42,805 nucleotides of DNA from contig NZ_GG704781.1 of the NCBI RefSeq assembly GCF_000160535.1, positions 990,761-1,033,565 of the forward strand. Reading direction: 5' to 3'. Shown here one piece after another: positions 18,925 through 28,260 of the stretch. The position numbers and the translations under genes are program-made. This stretch comes from Hallella bergensis DSM 17361. GTDB lineage: Bacteria; Bacteroidota; Bacteroidia; Bacteroidales; Bacteroidaceae. Numbering within the stretch: position 1 is the first letter of the stretch; every line of letters starts with the position of its first letter. The notes beneath the pieces are model-generated. The model was given only the letters and a program-made list of their open reading frames with translations. It ran no database searches and was not told where the DNA came from.

Positions 18925-19548
18925 TTATTTCTTTGGCTTCTTTTCGGTTGGCTTTTTCGTTTCAATGCCAAATGGAACAGCCTTCTTAAGAAGAGTCTTT
19001 TGAAACTTCCCATCCAAGAAGATTCCACCCACGACGATTTGCATCTTCATCTGCTTGGACATAGAATTGTATGCGCCGTATGAGTACGGATTATTCACGT
19101 AGAAGCCCACTTGTACTTTATGCGATCCACCATTATAAGTCACCTGGTACTCTGCCGATATCGGATTAATCAAAAAACCGACAGGAGTGACACTGTAAAA
19201 GCCTATGCGACACTTGAGCGGTTGGGCAGGCTGGGCTGCCATAGCTTCGGCAAGCTTGGCATCGGTAATGTGTGCAGCCAGCGGTGCGGCCGGGAAATTC
19301 TTGATGGTCAGCGTAGAATCGGTGTCAATCTCCCAGCTCACACTAACGGTATCGGTCTTGTCCGGCTTGTTAGCAGACTTGGGATCTAAATAAATAAAAT
19401 CGCCCGAGTAACTGCCTTTCACAGCCATAAAGGCTGTCTTTTTCTGTTCGGGGGTTAGGTTCTTTGGCTCATCATCAGGATTGCACGATGTGAACGACAC
19501 AGCGGCTACACAGCCGCACAAAATTGGTAAAAGCTTTAAAAATTTCAT
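18925..19548 (-). CDS. Surface or periplasmic lipoprotein, possibly DUF4840
   Basis: A 207-residue protein with a lipoprotein signal: hydrophobic residues 4-20 then SFTSC with the lipid-modified Cys22. After an acidic NPDDEP linker the protein is beta-rich, with AVKGSYSGDF and KVQVGFYVNNPY segments, and it ends in a Lys-rich tail. The pattern resembles Bacteroidota DUF4840-type lipoproteins, but I am not certain of the family. Acidic residues right after the Cys often mark surface-exposed lipoproteins in this phylum. No function is known. Confidence 0.75.
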   Translation of the reverse strand: MKFLKLLPILCGCVAAVSFTSCNPDDEPKNLTPEQKKTAFMAVKGSYSGDFIYLDPKSANKPDKTDTVSVSWEIDTDSTLTIKNFPAAPLAAHITDAKLAEAMAAQPAQPLKCRIGFYSVTPVGFLINPISAEYQVTYNGGSHKVQVGFYVNNPYSYGAYNSMSKQMKMQIVVGGIFLDGKFQKTLLKKAVPFGIETKKPTEKKPKK

Positions 19549-19736
19549 TTGATTTAATATTTAAATTGTTTATCGTTGGGCAATGCGGCTAACAGCCACT
19601 AAGATTCCCACTTGTAACCATGAAATACGCATCAATGGAAAATCTTGCATGAGACTAAGAAAAAAACAATATTATCATGCACTTATCGTTTTGCTATTAG
19701 CACGGCGACAATCCGCCATGCTCAAATTCTAAAAAC

Positions 19737-21479
19737 ATGAAAAGACTACTTGTACTTTTATTCCTATCCTGTACGATCCATGCCATGGCTTGGGAGCGCG
19801 AAGCCATTTGGCCTACAGGAAAAATGCCCAACCAACAGAATCATCAGATTGCGGCCATGACCGACGAGGCCGGCAAACAGACCTTTGATGCCGAGAAACA
19901 TAGAACACCCTACTTGGAGTGGTTTGACAGGCCTGCCAAAAATGTGCGCAAGGGCGTGTGCATGATTCTCATCAGTGGTGGGTCGTATATGAATTGCTGC
20001 GACGTCGGCCTCATCAAAAAATGGCACGAAGAACTCACGGCCATTGGTGTGCAATGCGTCAACTTCGTCTATCGCACACCACGACCGGTAGGGCTGCCCA
20101 TCTACCAAACGGCATGGGAAGACGGACAGCGGGCAGTGAGAATGGTGAGAAGCGAGGCTAAAAAGCGAGGGTTCGACCCTGAAAAAATAGGAATCGTGGG
20201 CATGTCGGCAGGCTCGCACCTGGGATTACTGCTGGCCACAAGTTCACAAACGCCCGCATATAACAAGGTAGACAAACTGGATGAGGTGCCGTGTCATATC
20301 AATTGGGCCATACTCCATGCACCCGCCTACGTAACCACCGACAGCGAAACAGGCACGCCGGCTACCCGGCAGGGATACGGCGTGGATGTGAAGTTAAGCC
20401 CTGTGTTTAAGTTTGACGACAAAACCTGTCCGATCAGTTTTCACCACGGAGGCAACGATATCTATTCACCCAACGGTTCAACATTGGCATACCGCCAGTT
20501 GAGACGCATGGGCATTCCTGCCGAACTGCACCTCTATGCCGACCAACCGCACAGTGCATTGGGCTTTGAACGAGCCATCGAGTTTATGAACCAGATGGGA
20601 TTCTTAGGCCCAGTTGGTCAGGAAGTGGCTCTGATGGACAGATATCCCAGTGACGGGGCACGCGCAAAAAAGGTGGAACAAGACGTGTGGCCGGAAGGCA
20701 AGATGCCCGATGTGCAGCAAGGACAATGCAAGCCATATATAGAATGGCACTTCCCTCAAGTGCTTAAAACAAAGGCCATACAAATCATCTATTCCGGCGG
20801 TGCTTATTCTGGCAACAACCCCGACGGCTTCGAGGTGGCACCCGCAAGACGATATCTCAATGAGCGTGGCGTGACCGTCGTGACCCTGAAATATCGCACA
20901 CCGAGGCCACCAAAGGAAAGCGGGCTGGCCAAGTTTACAACTGCCTGGCAGGATTTGCAGCGTTGCATAAGAATCGTAAGGAGCAATGCATCCCGATATG
21001 GCCTGGATGCCAATCGCATAGGCATCATGGGAAGTTCGGCAGGTGGGCACCTGACCCTCATGGGAACAACATCATCCACCCACCAAGCTTACTTGCCCAT
21101 AGACGATATCGACAAAATCCCGTGTAATGTGCAGTGGGGAATTGGCATATACCCGGCATATTCGCTGACCGACGGACTGAATGGGGGCAACAAAACCGGG
21201 GGCAATGACGACAAGGCCATACTGGCGCCCGAATTCTCTTTCGACAAGTTGACAGCTCCAATGCTCTTTGTTCACGGCGACGCCGACTCGCATGCCTCGA
21301 TGGCTTCAGTCAAGGCATGGGAGAAAATGAGGGCGATGGGCATTCAGTGCGAACTGCACACGCTGGCCACAAGAGGCCACTGCTTTCAGAAAACAGCATC
21401 GCCCCAAACCGGCAGCTATACTTTTTTGGACAGAATATGGGAGTTTATAACAGCCAAAAAGTTTTTCAAAGAGCAATAG
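19737..21479 (+). CDS. Secreted esterase with two tandem alpha/beta-hydrolase domains
   Basis: A 580-residue protein with a signal peptide (about 1-18, cleaved near AMA) and two homologous hydrolase domains. Domain 1 (about 20-290) has the nucleophile elbow GMSAGS (Ser157), GGNDIY (Asp241) and PHS (His272). Domain 2 (about 315-575) has GSSAGG (Ser434), HGDAD (Asp515/517) and RGHCF (His548). Both carry the WP-x-GKMP opening and YRTPRP after the third strand, so the gene arose by internal duplication. Both triads look intact. Relatives include acetyl-xylan and other carbohydrate esterases. A glycan-deacetylating role is likely, but the substrate is unknown. Confidence 0.82.
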   Translation: MKRLLVLLFLSCTIHAMAWEREAIWPTGKMPNQQNHQIAAMTDEAGKQTFDAEKHRTPYLEWFDRPAKNVRKGVCMILISGGSYMNCCDVGLIKKWHEELTAIGVQCVNFVYRTPRPVGLPIYQTAWEDGQRAVRMVRSEAKKRGFDPEKIGIVGMSAGSHLGLLLATSSQTPAYNKVDKLDEVPCHINWAILHAPAYVTTDSETGTPATRQGYGVDVKLSPVFKFDDKTCPISFHHGGNDIYSPNGSTLAYRQLRRMGIPAELHLYADQPHSALGFERAIEFMNQMGFLGPVGQEVALMDRYPSDGARAKKVEQDVWPEGKMPDVQQGQCKPYIEWHFPQVLKTKAIQIIYSGGAYSGNNPDGFEVAPARRYLNERGVTVVTLKYRTPRPPKESGLAKFTTAWQDLQRCIRIVRSNASRYGLDANRIGIMGSSAGGHLTLMGTTSSTHQAYLPIDDIDKIPCNVQWGIGIYPAYSLTDGLNGGNKTGGNDDKAILAPEFSFDKLTAPMLFVHGDADSHASMASVKAWEKMRAMGIQCELHTLATRGHCFQKTASPQTGSYTFLDRIWEFITAKKFFKEQ

Positions 21480-21511
21480 TCGACAATCATTAAAAATGCT
21501 TAGATTACTCA

Positions 21512-21546
21512 AATAATGGCCAACAACATTGGCCATTATTCTTTTT
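21512..21546 (+). terminator. Terminator of the tandem esterase gene
   Basis: A perfect 12-bp stem, AATAATGGCCAA (21512-21523) with TTGGCCATTATT (21529-21540), 5-nt loop, followed by CTTTTT. It lies 33 nt after the esterase stop. Confidence 0.85.
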
Positions 21547-21559
21547 AGTTATACCTTTG
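21529..21559 (+). promoter_or_regulatory. Promoter of the EamA transporter gene
   Basis: TACCTTTG at 21552-21559 with TTG at 21529-21531, 20 nt upstream. The -33 element is part of the 3' arm of the preceding terminator, so terminator and promoter share sequence. Confidence 0.6.
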
Positions 21560-21632
21560 CACCCCGAATAATAAATGATGACATAAAATGCCAATACATT
21601 CTGCACTATGTGCGGAGTGCAGGCCAATAAAA

Positions 21633-22562
21633 ATGAACTCACGGGTCAAAGGATTTATAGCAGGCGTTCTTGCTGCTGTTTTTTACGGAACCAACCCTTT
21701 GGGGGCGCTTCCACTCTATGCTGAGCGTATCACCTCGGGCAATGTGTTGTTTTATCGTTACGGCATCACCATGCTGCTCTTTGCTATGTGGATGCTGATG
21801 AAGAAAGAAAACTTCAAAATTAAATGGGGTCACGCCGTCAAGTTTGCCATTTTGGGGTCACTCTTCGGACTGTCGTCGGCAACACTTTTCATGAGTTTTC
21901 ACTTCATGAGTGCAGGTGTAGCATCCACCATCTTGTTTTCCTATCCTATCATGACAGCCATGCTCATGGTGGTGTTCTATCACGAGCGCATCACGTGGGG
22001 TACCACTTTCGCGTTGGCACTGGCCATCACGGGCATCGGAATGCTGTATCGTGGTGATGGCGGCCAGCCACTCAACGTCACCGGTGTGATGTTGGTCTTG
22101 GCCTCCTCTTTGTTTTATGCGCTCTACATCGTGTATGTTCACCAGTTCAAAACAGAAATGTCGGTCGTGAAATACACCTTCTGGGTCATCGCGTTTGGCT
22201 GGCTGACCATCATCGGATATATGATTTTTGCGGGCGACCCACTACAAACACTCAACACGCCCAAAGAGTGGCTCTGCGTGATTCAGTTGGCCGTGCTGCC
22301 CACATTACTGTCACTCTATTTCATCAATGTGTCCATCCAACTCATCGGCAGCACGCCCACGTCTATTCTTGGAGCGCTCGAACCCGTTACAGCCGTCATG
22401 ATCAGCACATTGGTCTTTAGCGAAGTGTTCACTTGGCGACTGGCTTCGGGTATTGCGTTGATAGTTGCGGCAGTCATCCTGATTATATTGAGAAAGCAGC
22501 CAGTTGAAGGTTCTCATCCGAACAAGCCTCGCGCTTTGGAGAGACGAAAGGTTGGCGATTAG
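21633..22562 (+). CDS. EamA/DMT-family transporter
   Basis: Inner-membrane drug/metabolite transporter of about 309 residues with ten hydrophobic segments in two EamA repeats (about 5-140 and 150-290). The N-terminal GVLAAVFYGTNPLGALPLY and the LGALEPVTAVMIS segment in the second repeat are typical. The start at 21633 (MNSRVKGF) puts the first helix at the N-terminus. An ATG 15 codons earlier (21588) is in frame and cannot be excluded. The substrate is unknown; relatives export amino acids or metabolites. Single-gene unit. Confidence 0.85.
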   Translation: MNSRVKGFIAGVLAAVFYGTNPLGALPLYAERITSGNVLFYRYGITMLLFAMWMLMKKENFKIKWGHAVKFAILGSLFGLSSATLFMSFHFMSAGVASTILFSYPIMTAMLMVVFYHERITWGTTFALALAITGIGMLYRGDGGQPLNVTGVMLVLASSLFYALYIVYVHQFKTEMSVVKYTFWVIAFGWLTIIGYMIFAGDPLQTLNTPKEWLCVIQLAVLPTLLSLYFINVSIQLIGSTPTSILGALEPVTAVMISTLVFSEVFTWRLASGIALIVAAVILIILRKQPVEGSHPNKPRALERRKVGD

Positions 22563-23065
22563 CAATCAATTTTCCTTGACAAACACCCCTTCATATTTCG
22601 CTTATTCAAAATTTTTGAACCATTGGTCCGAAATTCGACAAATTTTCGACATTCTGTTATCGTCTGGTTACCAGAGAGTTAAACTTTATACCACTTTTCT
22701 TGTCCATTTTGTGGCTTGCGATTGGATAGCTAACGGCACTGCGGTTAAGGTCGATCCATGACGCGACGACACTTCTTTCGCACAACCACAAAGCCCGAAC
22801 CGCAGTGCCAAGAGATGCTAACCGCATTGTCGCGCTGTTTTAAAGTTCGTCGGCGTCGATTTTGACGGTCGAAACATGGCGCATTTTTCTCTATTTGTCA
22901 CGAAAATATTCGCCAGGATTTGGTCATTAAAGTTGACACAAAGGAGCATCACCAAATGTGAGATTCTTGCAAAAATGTGGGCACGCCGATGAATCACAAC
23001 GCTGAAGAGTTGGAACAGACTGCAATATGCAGTATGACAATACGGGAGCCTAAACTCGTCGTTTG
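22563..23065. other. Non-coding stretch between the EamA and DUF3737 genes
   Basis: About 500 nt without a convincing reading frame. The main structure is a perfect 12-bp inverted repeat (22735-22746 and 22798-22809). No promoter box is seen before 23066. Nothing resembling a mobile element or RNA gene was recognised. Confidence 0.5.
22735..22809. repeat. Perfect 12-bp inverted repeat
   Basis: GGCACTGCGGTT (22735-22746) and AACCGCAGTGCC (22798-22809) are separated by 51 nt. GCTAAC precedes the left arm, and GCTAACCGC follows the right arm. It could be a hairpin in an untranslated RNA or a mobile-element remnant. Confidence 0.6.
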
Positions 23066-23097
23066 TTTGTAAAGAATATGTTTTGGCACTATCTTTG
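23066..23097 (+). promoter_or_regulatory. Promoter of the DUF3737-PatB operon
   Basis: TTTG at 23066-23069, 20-nt spacer, TATCTTTG at 23090-23097: full consensus. The DUF3737 gene starts at 23164, giving a leader of about 60 nt. Confidence 0.8.
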
Positions 23098-23163
23098 CTC
23101 ATATATGAAACAACCACATGTATGCTCAGAACATTCATGGGAGGCATAGAATTTAGATAGAAT

Positions 23164-24009
23164 ATGGAAAACATTAAAGATAAGAAGTTCGGCGGTGAGC
23201 GTCCCTTGTTTGGGACAAGGAATGCCTGCCTTGAGAATATTGAGATTGTAGACGGGGAGTCGGGTATCAAATGTTGTGAGCATATCACATGCAACAACTC
23301 CCGATTTTATGGCAAATACCCTTGGTGGCATGTGAACCACAGCAAGATTACAAACTGTTACTTTGCTGAGGCCAGCCGCTCGGCCATCTGGTATAGCAAT
23401 GATATGGTGATGAAGGATTGTGTCATCGACGGCCCCAAGTTCTTCCGCGAAATGAAGAATCTCGAGCTGGAGAACGTGGAAATTAACGATGCTGACGAGA
23501 CCTTCTGGAAGGTCGACGGGCTGAAACTGAAGAACGTGAAGTTGCACGAGGGCACCTACCCTTTCATGTTTTCCAAGAATATCTATGTAGATGGGTTGGA
23601 GAGCGACGCCAAATATGTGTTTCAATATTGTGAGAATGTGGAGATTCACAATGCGAAAATTACAACCAAAGACTCTTTTTGGGAATGTGAAAACGTGACC
23701 GTTTACGACTCCGAACTCAATGGCGAATATCTCGCCTGGCATTCCAAAAACATCAGGCTCGTTCGTTGCCACATCAGTGGCGAGCAGCCCTTGTGCTATA
23801 TGGACAACGTGGTGCTGGAAGACTGCACGTTTGACGCTGCGTGTGACCGCGCTTTTGAGGATTGTACCAACATTCAGGCTCAAATCAAGGGCTCCATTTC
23901 CAACATCAAGAACCCCATCTCCGGCAGCATTGTGGCCGACAAGATCGGTTCGGTCACCTACGACGAATTTGCCCAAGGGCGCGACTGCGTGATCATGGAG
24001 CGCGTGTAA
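23164..24009 (+). CDS. DUF3737 family beta-helix protein
   Basis: A 281-residue protein beginning MENIKDKKFGGERPLFGTRN, typical of the DUF3737 family. The body consists of short repeated turns such as LELENVEINDADE, LKLKNVKLHEG and NVEIHNAKITTKD, the spacing of a right-handed parallel beta-helix. There is no signal peptide, so it is cytoplasmic. Function is unknown. It sits 74 nt before a PatB-type C-S lyase under one consensus promoter, and I recall this family often being found beside such lyases. A role linked to sulfur amino acid handling is conceivable. Confidence 0.82.
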   Translation: MENIKDKKFGGERPLFGTRNACLENIEIVDGESGIKCCEHITCNNSRFYGKYPWWHVNHSKITNCYFAEASRSAIWYSNDMVMKDCVIDGPKFFREMKNLELENVEINDADETFWKVDGLKLKNVKLHEGTYPFMFSKNIYVDGLESDAKYVFQYCENVEIHNAKITTKDSFWECENVTVYDSELNGEYLAWHSKNIRLVRCHISGEQPLCYMDNVVLEDCTFDAACDRAFEDCTNIQAQIKGSISNIKNPISGSIVADKIGSVTYDEFAQGRDCVIMERV

Positions 24010-24083
24010 ATGCAGGGCGGATACGCTGCAAAATCTGTCCATCAACGGTATAAACTTTTATACAACCTATATTTTTATGTATT

Positions 24084-25247
24084 ATGACCAACTATAATTT
24101 TGACAACCCCATCTGCCGTCGCCACACCGGCTCGTATAAGTGGGACGCTGTTCCCGAAGACACCCTGCCGCTATGGGTGGCCGATATGGACTTCAGGGTG
24201 GCACCGGCCATTGAGCGGGCTGTCACCAAACGTGCAGAACATGGTGTCTTTGGCTATACCAAGATTGACGATAGCTATTATGATGCCATTATTTCGTGGT
24301 TCTCGCGCCGCCATCAGTGGACGATTGAGCGCGACTGGGTGATCTACACCACCGGAGTGGTGCCGGCCATAAGCTGTGCGATCAAGGCCCTCACGCTTCC
24401 GGGCGATAAGGTTTTGTTGCAGACGCCGGTCTACAATTGCTTCTATTCTTCCGTCCTCAACCAAGGATGTGGAGTGACGGAGAACCGACTGGTGAGGTCG
24501 GGCGACACCTATACCATCGATTGGGAGGATTTTGAGGCCAAGTGTGCCGATGAGAAAACCACGGTGTTTCTGCTCTGCAACCCTCACAATCCGGCCGGGA
24601 GAGTATGGACTCGAGAGGAACTGACCCGCATGGGGGAGATTTGTGTGAAACACCATGTGCGCGTTGTCAGTGATGAAATTCATTGTGAGCTGGTGATGCC
24701 GGGGCACACCTTCACGCCTTTTGCCGCGGTGAACGAGGTGAATCAGAACAACTGTGTCACACTCAACTCTCCCTCCAAGAGCTTCAACATAGCCGGTCTG
24801 CAGATTGCAAATATCATTTGCAAGGACAAGGAGTTGCGCCGTCGCATCGACCGGGTGGTCAACATCTATGAGGTGTGCGATGTCAACCCGTTTGGACCCG
24901 TGGCATTGAAAGCTGCGTATAATGAAAGCGAGGACTGGCTCGATGAACTGAACTTGTATATCCATGACAATTACAAATCCCTGAAAACATATTTTGCCGA
25001 GCATCTTCCCCAAGTGGAGGTAATCAGGCTTGAGGGCACTTATCTGGCATGGTTGGATATCAGAACGCTCGACATGTCGAGTAAGGAGGCCACCCGCCGG
25101 TTGCTGCAGGATGGCAAGGTGTATGTCTGCAGCGGTATCCTTTATGGCGAAGAGTCGGGCGAGGGCTATCTGCGTGTGAACCTTGCCTGTCCCCGCGAAA
25201 CCTTGCAGGAGGGGCTCAAGCGAATGGTCAGGGTATTGGCTGAGTAG
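24084..25247 (+). CDS. patB: PatB/MalY family C-S lyase (cystathionine beta-lyase type)
   Basis: PLP-dependent fold-type I enzyme of 387 residues that cleaves C-S bonds of cystathionine or cysteine, giving pyruvate, ammonia and a thiol or H2S. Seen: LPLWVADMDFRV near residue 28, CNPHNPAGRVW around 165-175, SDEIH (Asp197, which pairs with the PLP nitrogen) and the Schiff-base lysine in SPSKSFNIAGLQ (Lys232). Length and order fit the family. Second gene after DUF3737. Members of this family generate H2S in oral bacteria; which substrate is used here is unknown. Confidence 0.9.
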   Translation: MTNYNFDNPICRRHTGSYKWDAVPEDTLPLWVADMDFRVAPAIERAVTKRAEHGVFGYTKIDDSYYDAIISWFSRRHQWTIERDWVIYTTGVVPAISCAIKALTLPGDKVLLQTPVYNCFYSSVLNQGCGVTENRLVRSGDTYTIDWEDFEAKCADEKTTVFLLCNPHNPAGRVWTREELTRMGEICVKHHVRVVSDEIHCELVMPGHTFTPFAAVNEVNQNNCVTLNSPSKSFNIAGLQIANIICKDKELRRRIDRVVNIYEVCDVNPFGPVALKAAYNESEDWLDELNLYIHDNYKSLKTYFAEHLPQVEVIRLEGTYLAWLDIRTLDMSSKEATRRLLQDGKVYVCSGILYGEESGEGYLRVNLACPRETLQEGLKRMVRVLAE

Positions 25248-25301
25248 CATAGACGGCTCCGTATTATCCGGACACCACAATTATGGAGTGAACATCAGCA
25301 G

Positions 25302-25329
25302 CAAGGGCGACCCAAACGAGTCGCCCTTG
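25302..25329. terminator. Hairpin between patB and waaA
   Basis: CAAGGGCGAC (25302-25311) pairs perfectly with GTCGCCCTTG (25320-25329) across an 8-nt loop. It lies between convergent genes. Neither side has a strong T-run, so termination efficiency is uncertain. Confidence 0.55.
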
Positions 25330-25354
25330 TTGCTGGTCATAACAATGCATGATA

Positions 25355-26590
25355 TTAAAAATCCTTGATGTTGTCGATGATTTTCTGTGTTGCCCCGGCA
25401 CGGCTGCTCACGAACAGGCCAGCCTGTTTGCCACTTTGCGCAAGGAAATCGGCATTGTTGTCAAACCGATTCATCAACTCAGCAAACTCCTGATAGTTCT
25501 CGATTTGATAACCTCCCTGCACCTTCAGCAAACCTTGCGCTTCCTGAAAGTGCTTGTTGTTGGGGCCGAATACGACGGGGACACTCCAAACGGCAGCTTC
25601 AAGCACGTTGTGAATGCCGTTGCCAAACCCTCCCCCAATGTATGAAACGCTGCCGTAATGATAGATACTTGAGAGCAAACCGAAACAGTCGATGATGATA
25701 CAGTCGGCCTGTCGGGCACTTTCGGCGGTCGCAACCGAATAGCGCGTGACCTTCCGATCAAGCTTGGAGACGATTGCTTTCAAGTGATTCTCGCCGATGA
25801 CATGGGGGGCGATGATGAGCTTCCAATCCTTATGCTCATTGAAATACTTGATGAAGATGTCTTCGTCGGGTTCCCATGAGGAGCCTGCCACGAACACTTT
25901 GGTCGGGTGTTGCTCAGCAGTTCCGACGAAAGCCTCTATCAAAGGGAGCTGCTTGCTGGCCTCTTTGATCTGAAGTACACGGTCAAAACGCGTGTCGCCA
26001 ACCACCGTAGCACGATCTATACCAATCTGACTCAGGAGTTCACGACTCTCTTCGTTCTGCACAAAAAAATGGGTAAAGCAATCCAGCACTTTCCTGTACC
26101 CCCTACCATACCATTGGAAGAACACCTGATCGGGGCGGAAAATGCTCGAGACGCTGTAGGCAGGCACGCCACGGTGCTTCAGGATGTGAAGATAGTTATA
26201 CCAAAATTCATACTTGATGAAGAAAGCCATTGCAGGTCGGATGAGCCGCAGGAATCGGCGTGCATTGCGTATGGTGTCCAGCGGGAGATAGCAGCAAATA
26301 TCGGCTCCTTCGTAGTTCTTGCGCACTTCATAACCCGAAGGCGAGAAGAAGGTTAGCAAAATTTTGTATTCGGGATGCTCCTTGCGGATATGTTCAATAA
26401 GCGGACGCCCCTGCTCAAACTCACCAAGAGAAGCCGCATGAAACCAAATGTACTTGTCATTTGGATTCACACGCTCTTTCAAGATGCGGAAGGCTTGGTG
26501 CTCGCCTTGCCACATCATTCTTACTTTTTTGCTGAACAGGCTGACAACCCATACACCAAAAGTATATAAGCAAATAAAAAGTTGATACAT
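25355..26590 (-). CDS. waaA: 3-deoxy-D-manno-octulosonic acid (Kdo) transferase
   Basis: Transfers Kdo from CMP-Kdo to lipid A at the inner face of the cytoplasmic membrane. The 411-residue protein has an N-terminal membrane anchor (about 1-20), then WFHAASLGEFEQGRPLI (about 49-65), the HAASLGE motif of glycosyltransferase family 30. A Rossmann C-terminal half carries SYIGGGFGNGIHNVLEAA, and VVGDTRFDRV lies in the linker. Normal length. It lies 45 nt downstream of gltX on the same strand and probably shares its transcript. Confidence 0.93.
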   Translation of the reverse strand: MYQLFICLYTFGVWVVSLFSKKVRMMWQGEHQAFRILKERVNPNDKYIWFHAASLGEFEQGRPLIEHIRKEHPEYKILLTFFSPSGYEVRKNYEGADICCYLPLDTIRNARRFLRLIRPAMAFFIKYEFWYNYLHILKHRGVPAYSVSSIFRPDQVFFQWYGRGYRKVLDCFTHFFVQNEESRELLSQIGIDRATVVGDTRFDRVLQIKEASKQLPLIEAFVGTAEQHPTKVFVAGSSWEPDEDIFIKYFNEHKDWKLIIAPHVIGENHLKAIVSKLDRKVTRYSVATAESARQADCIIIDCFGLLSSIYHYGSVSYIGGGFGNGIHNVLEAAVWSVPVVFGPNNKHFQEAQGLLKVQGGYQIENYQEFAELMNRFDNNADFLAQSGKQAGLFVSSRAGATQKIIDNIKDF

Positions 26591-26635
26591 GTTGCTGTTC
26601 GGACTCTGTGTTTTAACACTTTAATTAAAACAACA

Positions 26636-28162
26636 TCACTTTCCAGAAGGAAGTACTTCGATGGCTCGCTTCATGCGTTTGAGGGTTTCCTCCTTACCGA
26701 GGAAAGCAGAAATATCAAACATGCCGGGACCCTTTCCGATGCCCACAAGGGTCAAGCGGAAGGCATTCATGATATCTCCACGCTTATAACCTTTGTCTTC
26801 CATCCATTTCTCCACAACGGCTTCCTGTCCTTCAATAGAGAAGTCTTCAACACCACTGAGCACCTCCATGAGTTCCGTCATCTGCTGTGGCGAGTAGTCT
26901 TTCCAGCGCTTTCTGGTGGTCTTTTCATCATATTCAGTCGGCGCAATGAAAAAGAACGAGCACAAAGGCCATAGCTCTTTCACGAAGTTCACACGATCTT
27001 TCATCATGTGAACCACTTGCTTCACGCGTTCATAGCTTTCGTCAACACCATTGTTGGCTACGACTGCAGCGAACTCGCGGGCAATCTCGTCGTCGTCCTT
27101 GCGTAGCATATATTCATGGTTGAACCAGGTTCCCTTCTGATAATCAAACTTTGCCCCACTCTTAGAGCACTTCCGAATATCGAAGGCCTGTACCAGTTCA
27201 TCAAGGCTGAAAAGCTCCTGCTCGGTGCCGGGATTCCATCCCAACAGAGCCAAAAAGTTCACCACGGCCTCCGGGAAATAGCCACTCTCACGATAGCCTG
27301 AACTCACTTCGTTCGTCTTGGGGTCGTGCCATTCCAATGGGAATACCGGGAAGCCCAAGCGATCGCCGTCGCGTTTCGACAGTTTTCCCTTGCCTTCGGG
27401 CTTGAGTAGCAGTGGCAAGTGGGCAAAAGCAGGCATGGTTTCCTCCCAACCGAAAGCCTTGTAGAGCAACACGTGCAACGGAGCGCTGGGCAGCCACTCC
27501 TCTCCACGGATGACGTGGCTGATTTCCATGAGGTGGTCGTCTACGATGTTGGCCAAATGATAGGTGGGCAGATCGTCGACGCTCTTGTAGAGTACCTTGT
27601 CGTCTAAGATGTCGCTCTTCACGTGAACATCCCCTCGAATCATGTCGTTGACCACGATTTCCTGGCCGGGTTCCACCTTAAAGCGAACCGTATATTGTGT
27701 GCCATCAGTAATGAGATGTTCCCATTCAGCCCGTTCCAAAGCAAGCGAGTTGCGCATCTGCATGCGTGTGGAGGCATCGTATTGGAAGTTGGAAACCTCC
27801 TCGCGCTTCTTGGCCAGCTCCTCCGGTGTATCGAAAGCATAGTAGGCCTTGCCGTTATCGATGAGCTGTTTTACATATTTCTTGTAGATATCACGCCGTT
27901 CGCTTTGACGATAGGGGCCGTGTTCGCCACCAAAGCTCACTCCCTCATCAAACTTGATACCCAGCCATTGGAAAGCCTCGAGAATGTATTCCTCAGCTCC
28001 AGGCACAAAGCGGTTGGAGTCGGTGTCCTCGATGCGAAAAACCAAGTCGCCATTATGCTGACGGGCAAAAAGATAATTGAAGAGAGCAGTCCGCACACCA
28101 CCAATATGCAAGGGACCCGTGGGACTGGGTGCAAAGCGCACCCGTACTTTTCTTTCTGACAT
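26636..28162 (-). CDS. gltX: Glutamate--tRNA ligase
   Basis: Class I aminoacyl-tRNA synthetase of 508 residues. It has the HIGH-type motif [14 protein letters not shown] (His19-Gly22) and the KMSKS-type motif KLSKRDG (260-266). The C-terminal anticodon-binding region is present. Length fits bacterial GltX. There is a single copy in the window, and no QRS-type N-terminal change was seen. It is divergent from the HD phosphohydrolase gene. Confidence 0.97.
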   Translation of the reverse strand: MSERKVRVRFAPSPTGPLHIGGVRTALFNYLFARQHNGDLVFRIEDTDSNRFVPGAEEYILEAFQWLGIKFDEGVSFGGEHGPYRQSERRDIYKKYVKQLIDNGKAYYAFDTPEELAKKREEVSNFQYDASTRMQMRNSLALERAEWEHLITDGTQYTVRFKVEPGQEIVVNDMIRGDVHVKSDILDDKVLYKSVDDLPTYHLANIVDDHLMEISHVIRGEEWLPSAPLHVLLYKAFGWEETMPAFAHLPLLLKPEGKGKLSKRDGDRLGFPVFPLEWHDPKTNEVSSGYRESGYFPEAVVNFLALLGWNPGTEQELFSLDELVQAFDIRKCSKSGAKFDYQKGTWFNHEYMLRKDDDEIAREFAAVVANNGVDESYERVKQVVHMMKDRVNFVKELWPLCSFFFIAPTEYDEKTTRKRWKDYSPQQMTELMEVLSGVEDFSIEGQEAVVEKWMEDKGYKRGDIMNAFRLTLVGIGKGPGMFDISAFLGKEETLKRMKRAIEVLPSGK

Positions 28163-28184
28163 GCTATTAATTCTAATTTTTTTG

Positions 28185-28192
28185 CAAAATTA
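28185..28192 (-). promoter_or_regulatory. gltX promoter -7 box
   Basis: TAATTTTG on the minus strand, 22 nt before the gltX ATG, matches TAnnTTTG. The upstream -33 element is not clear. Confidence 0.5.
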
Positions 28193-28260
28193 ATATATTT
28201 TTTCGAGTTTGACGTATTTATTTAGTATTTTCGCCATGTAATTCAAATAACAGACGAGAT

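Noticed and set aside
23089..24045. Open frame of 318 codons opposite the DUF3737 gene
   Set aside because: Antisense shadow; the plus-strand frame has a consensus promoter and family sequence.
24171..25280. Open frame of 369 codons on the minus strand
   Set aside because: Lies fully antisense to patB, which has all PLP-enzyme motifs; no recognisable domain in the antisense frame.
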